DNA of 16,442 nucleotides from Patescibacteria group bacterium UBA6257 (GTDB taxonomy: Bacteria; Patescibacteriota; Minisyncoccia; UBA6257): NCBI GenBank assembly GCA_002440845.1, contig DJVL01000011.1, forward strand, positions 46,776-63,217, in the 5' to 3' direction. A program made the translations under genes and the position numbers. The notes under the pieces were generated by a model. The model saw only the letters and a list, made by a program, of their open reading frames with translations. It was not told the origin of the DNA and did not search any database. The number at the start of each line of letters is the position of its first letter. The first letter of the stretch is position 1. Below, piece by piece: positions 6,955 to 15,900 of the stretch.

Positions 6955-9428
6955 TAAACCACAAAATTAATTAACCGATTTTTTACAAAAATAATCTTTT
7001 TCGGTTTGGCTTTCTTCAAATACTTATTTACCAAAGGCAAAGATAAATTAACCGCTTCGGTTTTAGAAACATCAAAAGCAACGCTCTTTTTTGCCCTGAC
7101 TTTGCCGTTCACCTGAATAACCAGAAAAAAAGTTTTGTCTTTAATTAGGGACTCATCGTAAATCGGCCATTTCTCCAGTTGAATTGATTTCAACTTCTTG
7201 CCTGCCTTGTTTAAACCCATTAATTGCCATAATTCTTCGCTTAAATGAGGGGCGAAAGGCGCGAGCAAAAGAACTAAGGTCTTAAAAGACTGAAGTGGGA
7301 TTTTTTCCAAAGGAACTTCGTTAATTTTATTAGTGTATTCCATCAAGGAACTAATGGCGGTATTAAAACGAAAATGTTCAATATCTTCGGTAACTTTTTT
7401 AATCAATTTATTTCTTTCCTTTTCCAATTCCTTTAATTTTTCTTTCAACTGAATTTTTTCTACTTTGGTTAATTTTGTCCTTTCTTCTTTGCTGCCTTTA
7501 TCGTCGCTAAACCTTTCTCTGGTTAAATTCCACACCCTGTTTAAAAAACGATAAATTCCCGTAATGCCCTGAGAACTCCAAGGCTTGGCGTAGGAAAAAG
7601 GCCCCATAAACATCTCATACATTTTTAAACTATCTGCCCCATATTTTTTAACCATTTCTTCAGGACTAACAACGTTACCTTTAGATTTAGACATTTTTTC
7701 GCCGTTTTCTCCTAAAATTATTCCCTGATTGACTAATTTTAAAAAAGGTTCTTGGGTGGAAACAATTCCTAAATCATACAAAAACCTATGCCAAAATCTG
7801 GCATATAAAAGATGAAGGACGGCGTGTTCCGCTCCGCCGATATAAATATCAACCGGCAGCCAATTTTTTTCTTTTTTATTATCAAAAATTCTTTTTTTGT
7901 TTTTCGGGTCAAGATAACGCAAATAATACCAAGAAGAGCCAGCCCATTGGGGCATAGTGTTGGTTTCTCTTTTTGCCGGCCCTTGGCACTTAGGACACCT
8001 TACATTAACCCAAGAAGAAATGTCCGCTAAGGGCGATTCATTTTTCCCGCTTGGTTCGTATTTTTTTATCTCAGGCAATTTTAAAGGCAACTGGCTTTCT
8101 TTTAGAGGAACATTGCCGCAACCTCCACATTTAATTATCGGAATTGGCTCGCCCCAATAGCGTTGGCGGGAAAAAACCCAATCCCTCAATTTATAATAAA
8201 CCTTTTTCTTTCCGCCAACATATAAAGCGATTTTCTCCCGAATTTCTTTAGACGGCATTCCGTTAAAAGGGCCGGAATTAATTAAAAAACCTTCCCCTGA
8301 ATAAGGTTTGCTAAAATCGTTATTGGTTTTTCCTTCAAAAGAAATTACTTCTTTGATTCTCAAATTAAATTTTTTAGCAAACTCAAAATCTCTTTCATCA
8401 TGAGCTGGCACACCCATTACCGCTCCCGTGCCGTAACTCATTAAAACATAATCAGAGACCCAGACAGGAATTCTTTCTCTGGAAGCCGGGTTTAAAGCGT
8501 AAAAACCAGTAAAAACTCCTGTTTTTTCTTTAACTTCAGCCTGTCTTTCAAAATCTGATTTCCGCAAAGCTGTCTGAAGATAATTCTTCACTTCTCTTTC
8601 GTAATTGCCAAATCTAAGTTTTTCCAGCAAAGGATGTTCTGGGGCAAGAACCAAATAGCTGGCGCCAAAAATTGTGTCTATTCTGGTGGTAAAAACTTTA
8701 ATAAATTTATTTTCTCCTTCTACTTTAAAATCAACTTCAAAACCTTCTGATTTGCCAATCCAGTTTTTCTGCATAGTTTTTATTTTTTCCGGCCAATCAA
8801 GAGCATCTAATCCTTTTAATAATTCTTCGGCGTAATCAGTAATTTTTAACATCCATTGCTTTAATTTTTTCCTTTCAATTTGACTCTCGCAACGTTCACA
8901 CTTGCCTTCAGAAACTTCTTCGTTAGCCAAAACCGTTCTGCAAGAAGGACACCAATTCACCATTGCCTCATCTTCATAAGCCAAGCCCTGCTTAAAAAGC
9001 TGAAGAAAAATCCATTGAGTCCATTTATAATAATTAGGGTCGGTGGTATTAATCTCTCTCTGCCAATCATAACTAAATCCCAAAAGCTGAAGCTGGTTTC
9101 TAAAATTCTTAATATTTTTCGCCACTGCTTCTTTCGGGTTCTTTTTGGTTTTCAAAGCGTAATTTTCCGCTGGCAAACCAAAAGCATCCCAACCCATAGG
9201 ATGAAGCACTTCATAATCTTTCATCCGATAATAACGGCTTAAAATATCTGAGGCAGTATAACCTTCTATATGGCCAATATGAAGTCCTCCGCCCGAAGGG
9301 TAAGGAAACATATCAAGAATATAAATAGACTTTTTCTTTGGCCGGTCAGAAGCATGCCAAATCTTGTAATTATTTTTTGCCCAAATTTTCTGCCATTTTT
9401 TTTCTATTTGCCGAGGATTGTATTCCAT
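6954..9428 (-). CDS. leuS: Leucyl-tRNA synthetase
   Basis: This class I synthetase charges tRNA-Leu with leucine in the cytoplasm. The 824-aa length is close to the bacterial norm. The HIGH motif is at 50-53 and KMSKS at 578-582. A zinc site uses C160, C163, C177 and C180. The CP1 editing domain (about 225-410) shows the TTRIDTIFGA threonine-rich motif (247-256) and the HDERD motif (343-347), so proofreading of mischarged tRNA should be active. A second pair of CxxC motifs (C434/C437 and C478/C481) lies in the region before WAGSSWYYLRY (495-505). The anticodon-binding helical domain and the small C-terminal domain (VNGKVRAK) are present. No Shine-Dalgarno precedes the ATG. The gene is coupled to yvcK at its 3' end; the 85-base gap to the gene upstream contains no clear promoter or terminator. 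Confidence 0.97.
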   Translation of the reverse strand: MEYNPRQIEKKWQKIWAKNNYKIWHASDRPKKKSIYILDMFPYPSGGGLHIGHIEGYTASDILSRYYRMKDYEVLHPMGWDAFGLPAENYALKTKKNPKEAVAKNIKNFRNQLQLLGFSYDWQREINTTDPNYYKWTQWIFLQLFKQGLAYEDEAMVNWCPSCRTVLANEEVSEGKCERCESQIERKKLKQWMLKITDYAEELLKGLDALDWPEKIKTMQKNWIGKSEGFEVDFKVEGENKFIKVFTTRIDTIFGASYLVLAPEHPLLEKLRFGNYEREVKNYLQTALRKSDFERQAEVKEKTGVFTGFYALNPASRERIPVWVSDYVLMSYGTGAVMGVPAHDERDFEFAKKFNLRIKEVISFEGKTNNDFSKPYSGEGFLINSGPFNGMPSKEIREKIALYVGGKKKVYYKLRDWVFSRQRYWGEPIPIIKCGGCGNVPLKESQLPLKLPEIKKYEPSGKNESPLADISSWVNVRCPKCQGPAKRETNTMPQWAGSSWYYLRYLDPKNKKRIFDNKKEKNWLPVDIYIGGAEHAVLHLLYARFWHRFLYDLGIVSTQEPFLKLVNQGIILGENGEKMSKSKGNVVSPEEMVKKYGADSLKMYEMFMGPFSYAKPWSSQGITGIYRFLNRVWNLTRERFSDDKGSKEERTKLTKVEKIQLKEKLKELEKERNKLIKKVTEDIEHFRFNTAISSLMEYTNKINEVPLEKIPLQSFKTLVLLLAPFAPHLSEELWQLMGLNKAGKKLKSIQLEKWPIYDESLIKDKTFFLVIQVNGKVRAKKSVAFDVSKTEAVNLSLPLVNKYLKKAKPKKIIFVKNRLINFVV

Positions 9429-9513
9429 AAATCAAAAATCAAAATAAAAAATGGATGCTAAAAAACAAGGAAAAAACCTTAAAAAGAAGTTTTGTTCCAC
9501 TTTAGGTAAATTC

Positions 9514-10593
9514 TTATTTTTTACATTCTCCTTGATAATTAACCTCTATTCCGGCATTAGCGGCGAAACAGCTGTTGGAATAAGTTTTCCCGTCTTTGCC
9601 GCAAACCGGCTCCCAAACTTCAAGGCAAAATTTATTTTGTTTGCCTTGAGGCCCTTTAACAGCCGAGGGATTGTTTCCTTCGGCTTGATTTTGATTGGCA
9701 GGCAAATTATTGTCATTTTTTTGAACCGGAGTTGGCAGAACGTCAATTATATCTTTTGTTGTAGAAGCGGGATAACCTTGTTTTTCCAAAACATTAATTC
9801 TTTGTTCTATTCTGTTTTCTAACCTATTCTGGAGTTGCTGAACTTTCTCTTGGGTAGAGCTGGAAACATTATTTAAATTCATTTCCTGAAGCTGGTTTCT
9901 TAAAGTTTCCATCGTTTTTAGCTGACGGAATTCGCCTGCCGGCTTGGGAACGACGCCTAAATTTAATTCTTGTAATTTATTTTCTAAACGATTCATAAAT
10001 TCTTCCTGATTCTCAAAACGCAAATGCAAAATCGGCATCTCCTGATTTAAACGAACTTTAGCTTTTTCTATCAAAGGCAAAGTGGAAGTAGCTGAAGAAG
10101 TGTTTTCTAAAATCTTGTCAAAAACTTCCTGATGGCGAATCTCGGCTTCGGTTAATTTATTAAGCAATTCGTCAATATTAGGATTTGAAGATGTGCCTTC
10201 CAAACTCTCTAAGCGAGTTTTAAGCTTCTCTATGGCTTGTTCGTAATTATTAAAAGCTTTTTCCAAAACAGCGGCGCTTACTTTTATTTGAGACAGCTTT
10301 TCTGCTTCTGCTAATTTTTCATTCAAAAACCTTAATTGGAGCTCCGCTTTTTTTATGGGGTCCTTTTGAAGAATTAATTGAATTTTATTCTGCCATTCTT
10401 TCAGGAAATAAAAAGAACTATTAGGCAAAAGACCTATTTTTTTGAGCCCTAAAGCTTGAGGAACGTTAATCGTAGTGGTGGTGGCGGGAGGGACAAGAGT
10501 AGTCGTTGTCTCAGCTAATTCTTCTGCTCTCAAAGCCAAAGGAATAGTAATGATTAAAGAAATTAGCAAGAAAAAAATAATTTTTTTGTTCAT
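9514..10593 (-). CDS. Secreted DUF5667 protein with C-terminal Kazal-type protease-inhibitor domain
   Basis: The 359-aa protein has a hydrophobic signal peptide (1-22, ending LRAEE). A Thr/Pro-rich stretch (28-45) is followed by a DUF5667 domain (about 50-130; LPNSSFYFLKEWQNKIQLIL, then KKAELQLRFLNEKLAEAE). Long helical, probably coiled-coil segments (about 140-272) and a low-complexity Asn/Gln/Pro linker (288-320) come next. The last 37 residues form a Kazal domain with the signature PVCGKDGKTYSNSC (329-342) and four cysteines (C323, C331, C342, C357), a short form lacking the third disulfide pair of classical members. Kazal domains inhibit serine proteases, so protection against proteases of a host or neighbour cell is possible. 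The gene lies 50 bases after thrS and 85 before leuS. No Shine-Dalgarno is seen. Confidence 0.85.
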   Translation of the reverse strand: MNKKIIFFLLISLIITIPLALRAEELAETTTTLVPPATTTTINVPQALGLKKIGLLPNSSFYFLKEWQNKIQLILQKDPIKKAELQLRFLNEKLAEAEKLSQIKVSAAVLEKAFNNYEQAIEKLKTRLESLEGTSSNPNIDELLNKLTEAEIRHQEVFDKILENTSSATSTLPLIEKAKVRLNQEMPILHLRFENQEEFMNRLENKLQELNLGVVPKPAGEFRQLKTMETLRNQLQEMNLNNVSSSTQEKVQQLQNRLENRIEQRINVLEKQGYPASTTKDIIDVLPTPVQKNDNNLPANQNQAEGNNPSAVKGPQGKQNKFCLEVWEPVCGKDGKTYSNSCFAANAGIEVNYQGECKK

Positions 10594-10643
10594 AGTTTTA
10601 AATTTTAAATTTTTACTTCATTTATAATTTATTCTTTTTATTT

Positions 10644-12458
10644 TTATTTTCTGTTTTCTGCCTCTTTTATTAATCTATCTATTAATTGAGTAATTGGCTG
10701 ATTGCTTAAATCTTCTTTACCTTTTTCCCTTACGGATATCCTCTTGGATTTTTCCTCTTTATCGCCAGCTACTAAAATAAACGGAATTTTTTGAATTTCA
10801 GCCTCTCTGATTCTTTTAGATAAAGTTTCTTCCTGCCAAATTTCAACCCTTAGCCCTTTCTTTAAGCATTCTTCGGCTAATCTTTGGGCATAAAATACAT
10901 TGCTTTCTTTAACAGGAAGGATAACCGCCTGAACAGGAGCTAACCATAAAGGAAATTCCCCTCCATAATGTTCTATCAAAACCCCAATAAATCTTTCTAT
11001 GCTACCCAAAAGCGCCCGATGAATCATTACCGGTCTTTCTTTTCTTCCTTTTTGATTTATAAAAAACATATCAAATTTTTCCGGCAAATTAAAATCAACT
11101 TGAATGGTAGTGCATTGCCAAGCCCGACCCAAGCTGTCTTTTATTTTTATATCAATTTTTGGACCGTAAAAAACTCCGCCACCTTTATCTATTTTATATT
11201 TCACCCTAGAATCCTTTAAAGCGCTCATCAGAGCCGCTGTTGCTTTTTTCCAGTTAGCTAAACTGCCCACAAAATTTTCTGGCCGGGTTGAGATATAAAC
11301 ATCATATTCTTTAAAACCAAAATCCTGAAGAATCTTAAAGGCAAAAGACAAAATTGATTTTAATTCTTTCTCTAATTGGCTGAGGGCGCACCAAATATGA
11401 GCATCGTCTTGGGTAAAACCACGAACTCTGGTTAAACCATGAAGGGTGCCTGACCTTTCAAAACGATAGACCGTGCCTAATTCGGTATAACGCAAAGGCA
11501 AATCTTTGTAGCTCCTGATTTGATTTTTGTAAATCATAATATGAAAAGGACAATTCATTGGCTTTAACTGGTAATCGCCTTTTTCTTCCTTAGAGATTTC
11601 TCCAAAGTGCATAGCCGGAAACATATTTTCTTTATAAAATCCAGTATGGCCGGAAATCTCCCAAAGTCTCAAACGGGCGATATGAGGCGTAGAAACCAAA
11701 AAATAACCATTTTTTCTGTATTCAGCCAAAACATAATCTTCCACGATTTTTTTTAATACTGCTCCCTTTGGCTGCCATAAAATAAGTCCGGGGCCAAGAC
11801 TTTCTTCAATTTGGAAAAGACCAAGCTTTTGTCCCAAAACTCTGTGGTCTCTTTTTTCTGCTTCTGATAAAAAATAGAGATAATTTTTAAGCTCTTTTTC
11901 AGTAAAAAAAGCCAAGCCGGTAACCCTCTGAAGCATTTCATTTTTTTCATCTCCCCGCCAGTAAGCGCCGGAAATTTTATCTAATTTAAAACTTAAAGGC
12001 AATTCTTTGGTGTTTTTTACATGGGGACCCCGACATAAATCAGTAAAATCACCTAAAGAATACAAAGAAACTTTTTCTATTGATTTAGCTGTTTTTTTGT
12101 TTTTTTTATCTGCCCGATTCTTTTTGGTAGTGCCGAATTTTTCCAAATCCTTTAATAATTCCAATTTATAATCCTGATTTAATTTTTTAAAAATTTTTTT
12201 AGCTTCTTTTAGGGAAACGATTTTCTTTTTAAAAGGTAGCCCTTGCCTGATTATTTCTTTCATTTTTTCCTCAACTTTAGGCAAATCTTCCGGAGAAAGA
12301 GTCTTTTCAATTCCTAAATCGTAATAAAATCCATTTTCTATGGTAGGGCCAATGCCAAATTTTGTTGCGGGATAAAGCTCTTTTACAGCCAACGCCAAAA
12401 CATGCGCCAAAGAATGACGCAGAGTATCCAGAGAATATCCTTTTTTCTTTTGAGACAT
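10644..12458 (-). CDS. thrS: Threonyl-tRNA synthetase lacking the N-terminal TGS domain
   Basis: This class II synthetase charges tRNA-Thr. At 604 aa it is shorter than E. coli ThrRS (642 aa) because it begins directly at the editing domain. H15 and H19 (HSLAH) with C142 and H146 (CRGPH) are the editing-site residues that clear Ser-tRNA-Thr. A Lys-rich insertion lies at about 107-130. The catalytic core has motif 2 (RYTELGTVYRFERSG, 323-337) and zinc ligands C303, H354 and H480, followed by motif 3 (GSIERFIGVLIEHY). The anticodon-binding domain covers about 505-604. An in-frame stop (TGA) lies about 60 bases upstream with no ATG between, so a TGS domain is not hidden by a wrong start. The leader carries two hairpins that could regulate it. 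No Shine-Dalgarno precedes the ATG. Confidence 0.97.
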   Translation of the reverse strand: MSQKKKGYSLDTLRHSLAHVLALAVKELYPATKFGIGPTIENGFYYDLGIEKTLSPEDLPKVEEKMKEIIRQGLPFKKKIVSLKEAKKIFKKLNQDYKLELLKDLEKFGTTKKNRADKKNKKTAKSIEKVSLYSLGDFTDLCRGPHVKNTKELPLSFKLDKISGAYWRGDEKNEMLQRVTGLAFFTEKELKNYLYFLSEAEKRDHRVLGQKLGLFQIEESLGPGLILWQPKGAVLKKIVEDYVLAEYRKNGYFLVSTPHIARLRLWEISGHTGFYKENMFPAMHFGEISKEEKGDYQLKPMNCPFHIMIYKNQIRSYKDLPLRYTELGTVYRFERSGTLHGLTRVRGFTQDDAHIWCALSQLEKELKSILSFAFKILQDFGFKEYDVYISTRPENFVGSLANWKKATAALMSALKDSRVKYKIDKGGGVFYGPKIDIKIKDSLGRAWQCTTIQVDFNLPEKFDMFFINQKGRKERPVMIHRALLGSIERFIGVLIEHYGGEFPLWLAPVQAVILPVKESNVFYAQRLAEECLKKGLRVEIWQEETLSKRIREAEIQKIPFILVAGDKEEKSKRISVREKGKEDLSNQPITQLIDRLIKEAENRK

Positions 12459-12477
12459 AAATTTATTATATTTTTTA

Positions 12478-12502
12478 GATACACCGGCGGAACCGATACA
12501 TC
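12478..12502 (-). promoter_or_regulatory. Hairpin in the thrS leader with G-U pairs
   Basis: Read on the minus strand, GATGTATCGG and CCGGTGTATC form a 10-bp stem around a 5-base loop. Three of the pairs are G-U. These pair as RNA from the minus strand but would be A-C mismatches on the plus strand, which favours a role in the thrS leader transcript. It lies 19 bases upstream of the thrS ATG. Confidence 0.45.
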
Positions 12503-12509
12503 ATATAAA

Positions 12510-12554
12510 AAATTTGCCCTGATTTCTTATTGCGTTAGCAATAAGGACAAATTT
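12510..12554 (-). terminator. Branched hairpin with T-run before thrS (terminator or attenuator)
   Basis: An outer 10-bp stem (12510-12519 with 12545-12554, one G-U pair on the minus strand) encloses a perfect 7-bp stem (12527-12533 with 12538-12544) with a 4-base loop. On the minus strand the structure ends in TTTTTT (12512-12507). It could end transcripts coming from the dnaE side. If transcription starts at the TATAAT next to it, it would instead act as an attenuator in the thrS leader. Confidence 0.5.
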
Positions 12555-12559
12555 ACCAT

Positions 12560-12565
12560 ATTATA
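12560..12565 (-). promoter_or_regulatory. Possible -10 box (TATAAT) upstream of thrS
   Basis: A perfect TATAAT lies on the minus strand about 95 bases before the thrS ATG. The best -35 (TTCTTA at 18-base spacing) matches consensus at only three positions. The expected start point would be at the very beginning of the branched hairpin. In such AT-rich DNA the hexamer may occur by chance. Confidence 0.3.
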
Positions 12566-12600
12566 ATATTCAACTACAAAATATAAGAAAAATCAACCAT

Positions 12601-12867
12601 TCACTCGTCTTGCTCTAAAGGTTCAGATATGTTGCCATAAAAATAGCTATCAATTTCCCCTGAGAGAAAACCGCGTTTGAGCTCAATCTTGCCCCCTTGG
12701 AAAGCGCCGGGCTTCGCCCTAAAAGATGAAATCTTGCGCTTTCCAAGCGAGGGAATGTCTTTTCGGCCGGCGCTGCGGTTTTTGCTAACCGTCTCCTCGC
12801 CTCTTATTACGAGCGGGCAGAGCTTCTTGGCGTAGCGAAGAAGAACGAGGAGCTTGCGCGAGTCCAA
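12601..12867 (-). CDS. Doubtful 88-aa open reading frame over the GC-rich island
   Basis: An open frame of 88 codons starts with TTG inside the 12862-12890 hairpin and ends with TGA. The predicted product is very basic in its first two thirds (many Lys and Arg), with no recognisable domain, signal peptide or membrane segment. Codon use is unlike the neighbours: third positions are mostly G or C up to about residue 66. The last 20 codons, outside the island, look like the rest of the genome. Other frames through the island are also largely open, as expected when stop codons are scarce in GC-rich DNA. A chance frame over a structured RNA or palindromic insert is more likely than a real gene, although a palindromic element inserted in frame into a small gene is possible. 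Confidence 0.2.
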   Translation of the reverse strand: MDSRKLLVLLRYAKKLCPLVIRGEETVSKNRSAGRKDIPSLGKRKISSFRAKPGAFQGGKIELKRGFLSGEIDSYFYGNISEPLEQDE

Positions 12868-12890
12868 AATCCCCGCTGGGGATTTTGGAC
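12666..12890. other. GC-rich island of nested inverted repeats, candidate structured RNA
   Basis: By hand count 111 of 200 bases at 12661-12860 are G or C, against 12 of 60 just to the left (12541-12600). Stems seen are: 12667-12674 with 12775-12782; 12696-12707 with 12736-12747 (12 bp, perfect); 12709-12712 with 12716-12719; 12723-12727 with 12731-12735; 12793-12799 with 12846-12852; 12823-12828 with 12838-12843; and the terminal 13-bp hairpin 12862-12890. The 12-bp stem encloses exactly two hairpins separated by one and three bases, a neat three-way junction. The outer stem can be extended with G-U pairs (12666-12783 and 12675-12774) only if read on the plus strand, and the terminal hairpin has a T-run only on that strand, so + transcription is slightly favoured. 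It does not match RNase P RNA, tmRNA or SRP RNA signatures that I could recognise. Confidence 0.6.
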
Positions 12891-12896
12891 ATTTTT
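12862..12896 (+). terminator. 13-bp hairpin followed by T-run (terminator-like on the plus strand)
   Basis: GTCCAAAATCCCC (12862-12874) and its perfect complement (12878-12890) flank a 3-base loop. ATTTTT follows on the plus strand. On the minus strand it begins 33 bases after the dnaE stop but has no T-run, so for dnaE it would act only as an mRNA-end stem. It forms the right edge of the GC-rich island. Confidence 0.5.
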
Positions 12897-12922
12897 GAAA
12901 GGTATATATCTCCGAGCGATTG

Positions 12923-15900
12923 TTACGCTTCCATCGGTTGAATTTCTTCTATTTTGTCGCCGATAATCTGATAAACACCATTTCGCTTATCCATTTTTCC
13001 CTCCACCATTACCACTTTGTCCTCCTGAATGGCGGTCAAATATTGAGACATAATTGCCGGGTACAAAACCACTTCAATAGAATTATGATAATCAGCTAAT
13101 TTAGTAAAAACCATCGGTTTGCCGATTTTGGTTCTAACTGTTTGAACCTGAGAAATAAAACCGCAGACTTTTATTCTTTTTCCCAATTGAGAAGATTTTA
13201 ACTGGCTAACGGTTAAAGCAATTTTTCCCAAAAGGTTTTTATAATCGTCCAAAGGGTGAACCGTTAAATATAAACCCATATATTCTCTTTCCCAGTTAGC
13301 TCTCCTTATTTTATCTTCTTTAGGAATCTGATTGTCTTTGTTCAATCTTTCCATTACTTCATCGCAATCTCCGTCTTCGTCATTAAATAAAACCATTTGT
13401 TGGTCGTTCTTGGTATTTTTTAAATGAGATACCCAATCTAAAATTTTTTCTAAATTATCAGCCATTAATTCCCGGCTGCCAAAACAATCCATCGCACCGG
13501 CTTTTATCAAGCTTTCCAAAGTTTTTTTGTTTAAAGCTTGGCGGGGTAATCTTTTAAGGAAATCGGTTAAGTTTTTATATTTGCCGTTTTCCTCCCTCTC
13601 GTCTTGAATTAAAGCCGCCACCCCTTCACCAACATTTTTTATTGCCGCCAAACTGAAAAAAATATTACCGGTTTCCCTGTCTATGCCGAATTCCACAAAA
13701 GAGCTGTTGGCCGAAGGCGCTAAAACTTTTATCTTTAGCCGACGACACTCCTCTATTTCAATGGCAATTCTATCCAAGTCGCCGAAATCAGAAGTCAAGA
13801 GCGCCGCCATAAAAGCATTGGGATAATGAGCTTTCAGCCAAGCGGTTTGATAAGTAATTCTGGCATAAGAAGCGGCGTGGCCTTTATTAAAGCCGTAGCG
13901 GGCAAAAGGTTCTACCCAATTCCAAATTTTTTCCGCCACGGCCTTTGGAATATTATTTTTTATCATACCAACAATCAATTTTTCTTTTTGGGACTGAAGC
14001 AAAGAAGAAATTTTTTTGCCTACAGCTTTCCTTAAAACATCTGCTTCACTCATTGAAAAACCGGCTAACTCATGGGCAATTTGCATCAATTGCTCCTGAT
14101 AAACACAAATGTTATAAGTATTTTCTAAAATGGGCTTTAGCCTTGGATGTAAATAAGTGATTTTTTCTTGGCCGTGTTTCCTCCTGATGAATTGAGGAAT
14201 TAAATCCATCGGTCCCGGCCGATATAAAGCTAACATTGCTATAATGTCCTCAAAATCTGTCGGTTTTAATTCTTTTAGGTAGCGTTTCATCCCCGAGGAT
14301 TCCACTTGAAAAACCCCAACGGTTTCTCCTCGGCTTAAAAGTTCGTAAACTTTTTTGTCGTTATAATCCTCTATTGATTCTAAATTGATAATTTCCCCGT
14401 AAACTTTTTTAATAATCCTTAAAGTATTTTTAATAATAGTTAAATTAGCCAAACCTAAAATATCCATCTTTAACAAGCCTATCTTTTCCAAAGCATACAT
14501 ATCATATTGGGTGATAATTTCTTTTTCGCTCCGGGAAGAATGCTGTAAAGGAGTGTAGTCAGTCAGAGGCCCCCGGGAAATCACAACTCCAGCCGCATGG
14601 GTAGAAGCGTGCCTTGCCGTGCCTTCCAGCTTTTTAGCCATATCAATAATTTCCTTTACATCTGGATTGTCTTTATATAACTTCCGTAACTCAGAAATCT
14701 GTTCCAAAGATTCATCTAAAGAAAGATTAGACGGAATCAACTTGGAAATTTGATCGCCTAAAGAATAAGGCTGGCCTAAAGCTCTTGCCACATCTCTTAC
14801 CGCTAAACGGGATTTCATTATTCCAAAAGTAATGATTTGGGCAACCTTGTCTTTTCCGTATTTTTCGGTAATGTAATTAATTAATTCCTGTCTTCTGGTA
14901 TCAGAAACATCTAAGTCAATATCCGGAGGTTGGATTCTTTCTGGGTTTAAGAATCTTTCAAAATGGAGTCCGTATTTCAAAGGATCAACATTGGTAATTC
15001 CCAAAACATAAGCTACAAAACTGCCGGCTGCCGAACCTCGGGTGTTGGTTAAAATGCCTTTTTCCCGGGCAAAATTAATAAAATCCTGAATAATCAAAAA
15101 ATAGTCGGCAAAACCGGTTTTTTTGATAACTTCCAATTCGTAATTCATCCTTTCTTTTGCCGCCTCGTTGGAATCAAAATTCAATTTAGAAAAACCTTCC
15201 CAAGCCAGCTTGCTTAAATAATCAAAAGAAGATTCTCCTGAAGGAGCTTTGAAATAAGGAATAATAACTTTTCCCAATTCCAGCTCTAAATTGCATTCAT
15301 CAACTATTTTTTTGATATTATCAAAAACTTGGGGGCAAAAAGAAAAATTTTTTATTATTTCTTCGGGCGCTTTAAAATGAAGGTCTGCCTGAGTCATAGA
15401 AAACCTATCTTCGTTTTCAATTTCGGTCCCGGTTTGAATAGCTAAAAGCACGTCCTGCGCTTTTTTGTCTTCCAATTTTAAATAATGGATATCGCTGGTA
15501 ACTACTATTGGAATGTTCAGTTCTTGAGAAATTTGAAGCAAAGCTTTGTTAATTTTTTCCTGATCCGGCAATTCCGGATGATCCTGCAACTCAAGATAAA
15601 AATTTTCCGAACCGAAAATTTTCCGGTATTCTTCTGACAAAGCTGAAGCTTTTTTTAAATCATTGGCCAAGACTGCCTGCGGAATTTCTCCTCTGGTGCA
15701 ACCCGACAAAAAAATAATGCCTGCTTTATATTTTTTTATTGTTTCCTTGTCCACCCGAGGTTTGTAATAAAATCCTTCAAGCTCGCCGATACTAACTAAT
15801 TTTAATAAATTTTTGTATCCCGTCTGATTTTTAACCAAAGCCGTTAAGTGATAAAACCTCGTATCAATTTTTGGCATTTTGTCATAAAGAGAATTCGGCG

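Noticed and set aside
8880..9461. Plus-strand open frames antisense to leuS and across its start
   Set aside because: They overlap a confident gene with conserved motifs and show no domain.
9451..9822. Plus-strand open frame opposite the Kazal protein gene
   Set aside because: It is antisense to the conserved Kazal domain and has no recognisable features.
12459..12600. T-box riboswitch upstream of thrS
   Set aside because: No AGGGUGGNACCGCG-like T-box sequence or specifier-loop arrangement was found.
12666..12890. RNase P RNA, tmRNA, SRP RNA or tRNA identity for the GC-rich island
   Set aside because: The conserved sequences I know for these RNAs (for example GAGGAAAGUCC, the tmRNA acceptor ends or a TTCGA T-loop) are not visible on either strand.
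12785..12892. Minus-strand 35-aa frame starting MSKIPSGDFG in the GC-rich island
   Set aside because: Its first residues are the translated hairpin and the rest is a shifted reading of the island; no sign of a real product.
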